Below, piece by piece: positions 62,983 through 64,000 of a DNA stretch of 64,000 bases. Each line of letters begins with the position of its first letter. Position 1 is the stretch's first letter. The translations under genes and the position numbers were made by a program. The stretch spans positions 29,809 through 93,808 of the forward strand of contig JAPNVD010000008.1 of the NCBI GenBank assembly GCA_026627305.1. The letters run 5' to 3'. Below the pieces are notes generated by a model. That model did no database searches. It was not told where the DNA came from and worked only from the letters and a program-made list of their open reading frames with translations. This DNA is from Sulfolobaceae archaeon (GTDB lineage: Archaea; Thermoproteota; Thermoprotei_A; Sulfolobales; Sulfolobaceae).

Positions 62983-63483
62983 TCATTTTCTACTTATCAT
63001 CTTTTTAAGTATGAATAGTGTTACAATGACCTTTTCAGCGTCTGCTAAAAATGGGACTATTCCTAAATTTATGAGAAATAGCGCTAATCCGAAAGTATAT
63101 ACGAAAGCACCTATTATGAAAGCCCACGCTAGGGCTTGCATATCATCCTTAATTGTATAGAAGAGTGAAATACCGGCTATAGGTTCAAAAAAGTAACCGC
63201 CAACAATCAAAAAGACTCCAAAGAAATTATTTAAAAAGAGAATATATAATCCTATTGCTTCTATAACTAATGCTATAGGTATTAAATATTTCATAAGATA
63301 CTCTTTATCAAGATCTGCCTTGATGTAATTTACATATGCAGGAAACGCTACTATAAATATAGCTAGCATAAGAATTTTTGAAACAAGAGAAAATACAGCA
63401 GATAAACCATAAAAGACCAGATAAGCGAGTTCAGCCAATATGAGAATTCCTGCAACTTCACTACTTATAAATCCATTTAACAT
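62983..63483 (-). CDS. Tandem-duplicated membrane protein, copy 2
   Basis: About 166 residues, six predicted helices, paralogous to the adjacent gene (GYFFEPIAGISLF is identical in both). The frame can begin at GTG 63510, but a TATA-like ACATTATAAAT (about 63509-63520) is about 30 bases upstream of ATG 63483, which suits a leaderless start at MLNGFISSE. No motif suggests a function. It probably arose by local duplication, as the copies are adjacent and in the same direction. Confidence 0.6.
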   Translation of the reverse strand: MLNGFISSEVAGILILAELAYLVFYGLSAVFSLVSKILMLAIFIVAFPAYVNYIKADLDKEYLMKYLIPIALVIEAIGLYILFLNNFFGVFLIVGGYFFEPIAGISLFYTIKDDMQALAWAFIIGAFVYTFGLALFLINLGIVPFLADAEKVIVTLFILKKMISRK

Positions 63484-63547
63484 ATGTAAACGAGTATAGG
63501 GATTGCTCACATTTATAATGTATGTTTTAAATCAAATAAGTTTTAGC

Positions 63548-64000
63548 TTATATAAAGGTCTCATCAAAGATCTTTTTAAACACATCATAAGCTTCTTGAT
63601 TATAGAGACAAACTATTGCCCTCTTTAACGTTTTAGGCTTGTAATCTTTTAGCACTTTAGCCATTATCCTGGCGCAGATCTCATAAGGATAACCATAAAT
63701 TCCAGTAGATATAGCGGGAAGTGCTATAGACGTTAAATTTAGCTCCTCTGCTTTTTGTAAGGATTTTAGAACAGCAGATTCCAGCTTATCTTCGCCTTCA
63801 ACACCATATCTTGGACCTACAGCATGGATTACATATTTCGCTTTTAACTTTCCCGCACTTGTTACAGCTACGTCACCAACTGGCACTGGACCATGTTTCC
63901 TGACATATTCATCACTCTCCTTCTGAATTACATAACCACCTTTTTTGACTATAGCATAAGCCACACCGCCACCATGTTGCAAGTATGAATTAGCTGCATT
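63548..64000 (-). CDS. Macro-domain protein (partial, runs off window end)
   Basis: The frame is open to base 64000 and its visible N-terminal residues are [17 protein letters not shown], the macro-domain ADP-ribose-binding loop, so the start lies beyond the window. The second loop reads [19 protein letters not shown], also typical. Macro domains bind ADP-ribose or remove it from proteins or nucleic acids, and some hydrolyse O-acetyl-ADP-ribose. The C-terminus at 63548 is complete. Confidence 0.85.
   Translation of the reverse strand, partial: NAANSYLQHGGGVAYAIVKKGGYVIQKESDEYVRKHGPVPVGDVAVTSAGKLKAKYVIHAVGPRYGVEGEDKLESAVLKSLQKAEELNLTSIALPAISTGIYGYPYEICARIMAKVLKDYKPKTLKRAIVCLYNQEAYDVFKKIFDETFI

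Noticed and set aside
1..64000. CRISPR arrays, insertion sequences or integrated plasmid/virus
   Set aside because: No direct repeat-spacer pattern, transposase, integrase or att-type repeat flanking a tRNA was seen; gene content and base composition look uniform and chromosomal.

Overview
The window is a gene-dense, AT-rich piece of chromosome from a thermoacidophilic crenarchaeon of the order Sulfolobales. The evidence is the cbsAB-soxLN-odsN cytochrome cluster, the doxDA thiosulfate:quinone oxidoreductase pair, a sulfur-reductase-type (sre) operon, archaeal-type PEP carboxylase, Hel308, a RadA paralog beside a tyrosine phosphatase as in Saccharolobus solfataricus (Sso2452/Sso2453), and TATA-box promoters close to start codons. 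First genes of transcription units look leaderless, while internal genes often carry Shine-Dalgarno sites of the GGAGGTGA type. The low GC argues against Metallosphaera; a Sulfolobus, Saccharolobus, Sulfurisphaera or Acidianus relative fits. I see no CRISPR array, insertion sequence, tRNA or rRNA gene.

Layout. 0-7 kb: a partial DUF1286 membrane protein, an EVE-domain protein, an APC permease convergent with a cytosolic molybdopterin oxidoreductase, and an ABC importer (ATPase plus a double-length permease), followed by a C/D box sRNA. 7-17 kb: Hel308 helicase, an RHH regulator with a PiT-type phosphate carrier, a PhoU-like protein, DUF763, a phosphoesterase, a peroxiredoxin, then a minus-strand run (DHH phosphoesterase, nicotinamidase, endonuclease V, tyrosine phosphatase) divergent from the RadA paralog. 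17-23 kb: a PadR-regulated ABC exporter, a NiCoT-like carrier, and a GNAT plus N-acylamino acid racemase pair. 23-26 kb: a cytochrome bd-family pair whose second subunit looks CydA-derived. 26-38 kb: a serine-hydrolase beta-lactamase homolog, oxidoreductases, two MFS carriers, peroxiredoxin Bcp, an M20 peptidase, an SQR-like flavoprotein, DsrE, a glycosyltransferase and DoxDA. 38-45 kb: a double-guide C/D box sRNA whose two guides both match adjacent segments of 16S rRNA, pterin/folate genes including a FolB-FolK fusion, a HEPN protein, a dehydrogenase, a LigB-type protein and an ABC-2 exporter.

45-64 kb is the bioenergetic block: PEP carboxylase; cbsA-cbsB-soxL2-soxN-odsN (a cytochrome bc1-like complex); sreC-A-B-TorD chaperone-sreD (a membrane-bound Mo/Fe-S reductase with a Tat-exported catalytic subunit); tatA-tatA2-tatC, the translocase needed by both SreA and the Rieske protein; two tandem paralogous membrane proteins; and a macro-domain protein cut by the window end.

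The most notable sequence-level observations are the two C/D box sRNAs, an apparent AUU start codon on sreB behind a perfect Shine-Dalgarno site, a Cys-to-Tyr change in SreB that predicts a [3Fe-4S] cluster, a possible one-base frameshift at the start of the ABC ATPase, and the CydAA'-type oxidase.
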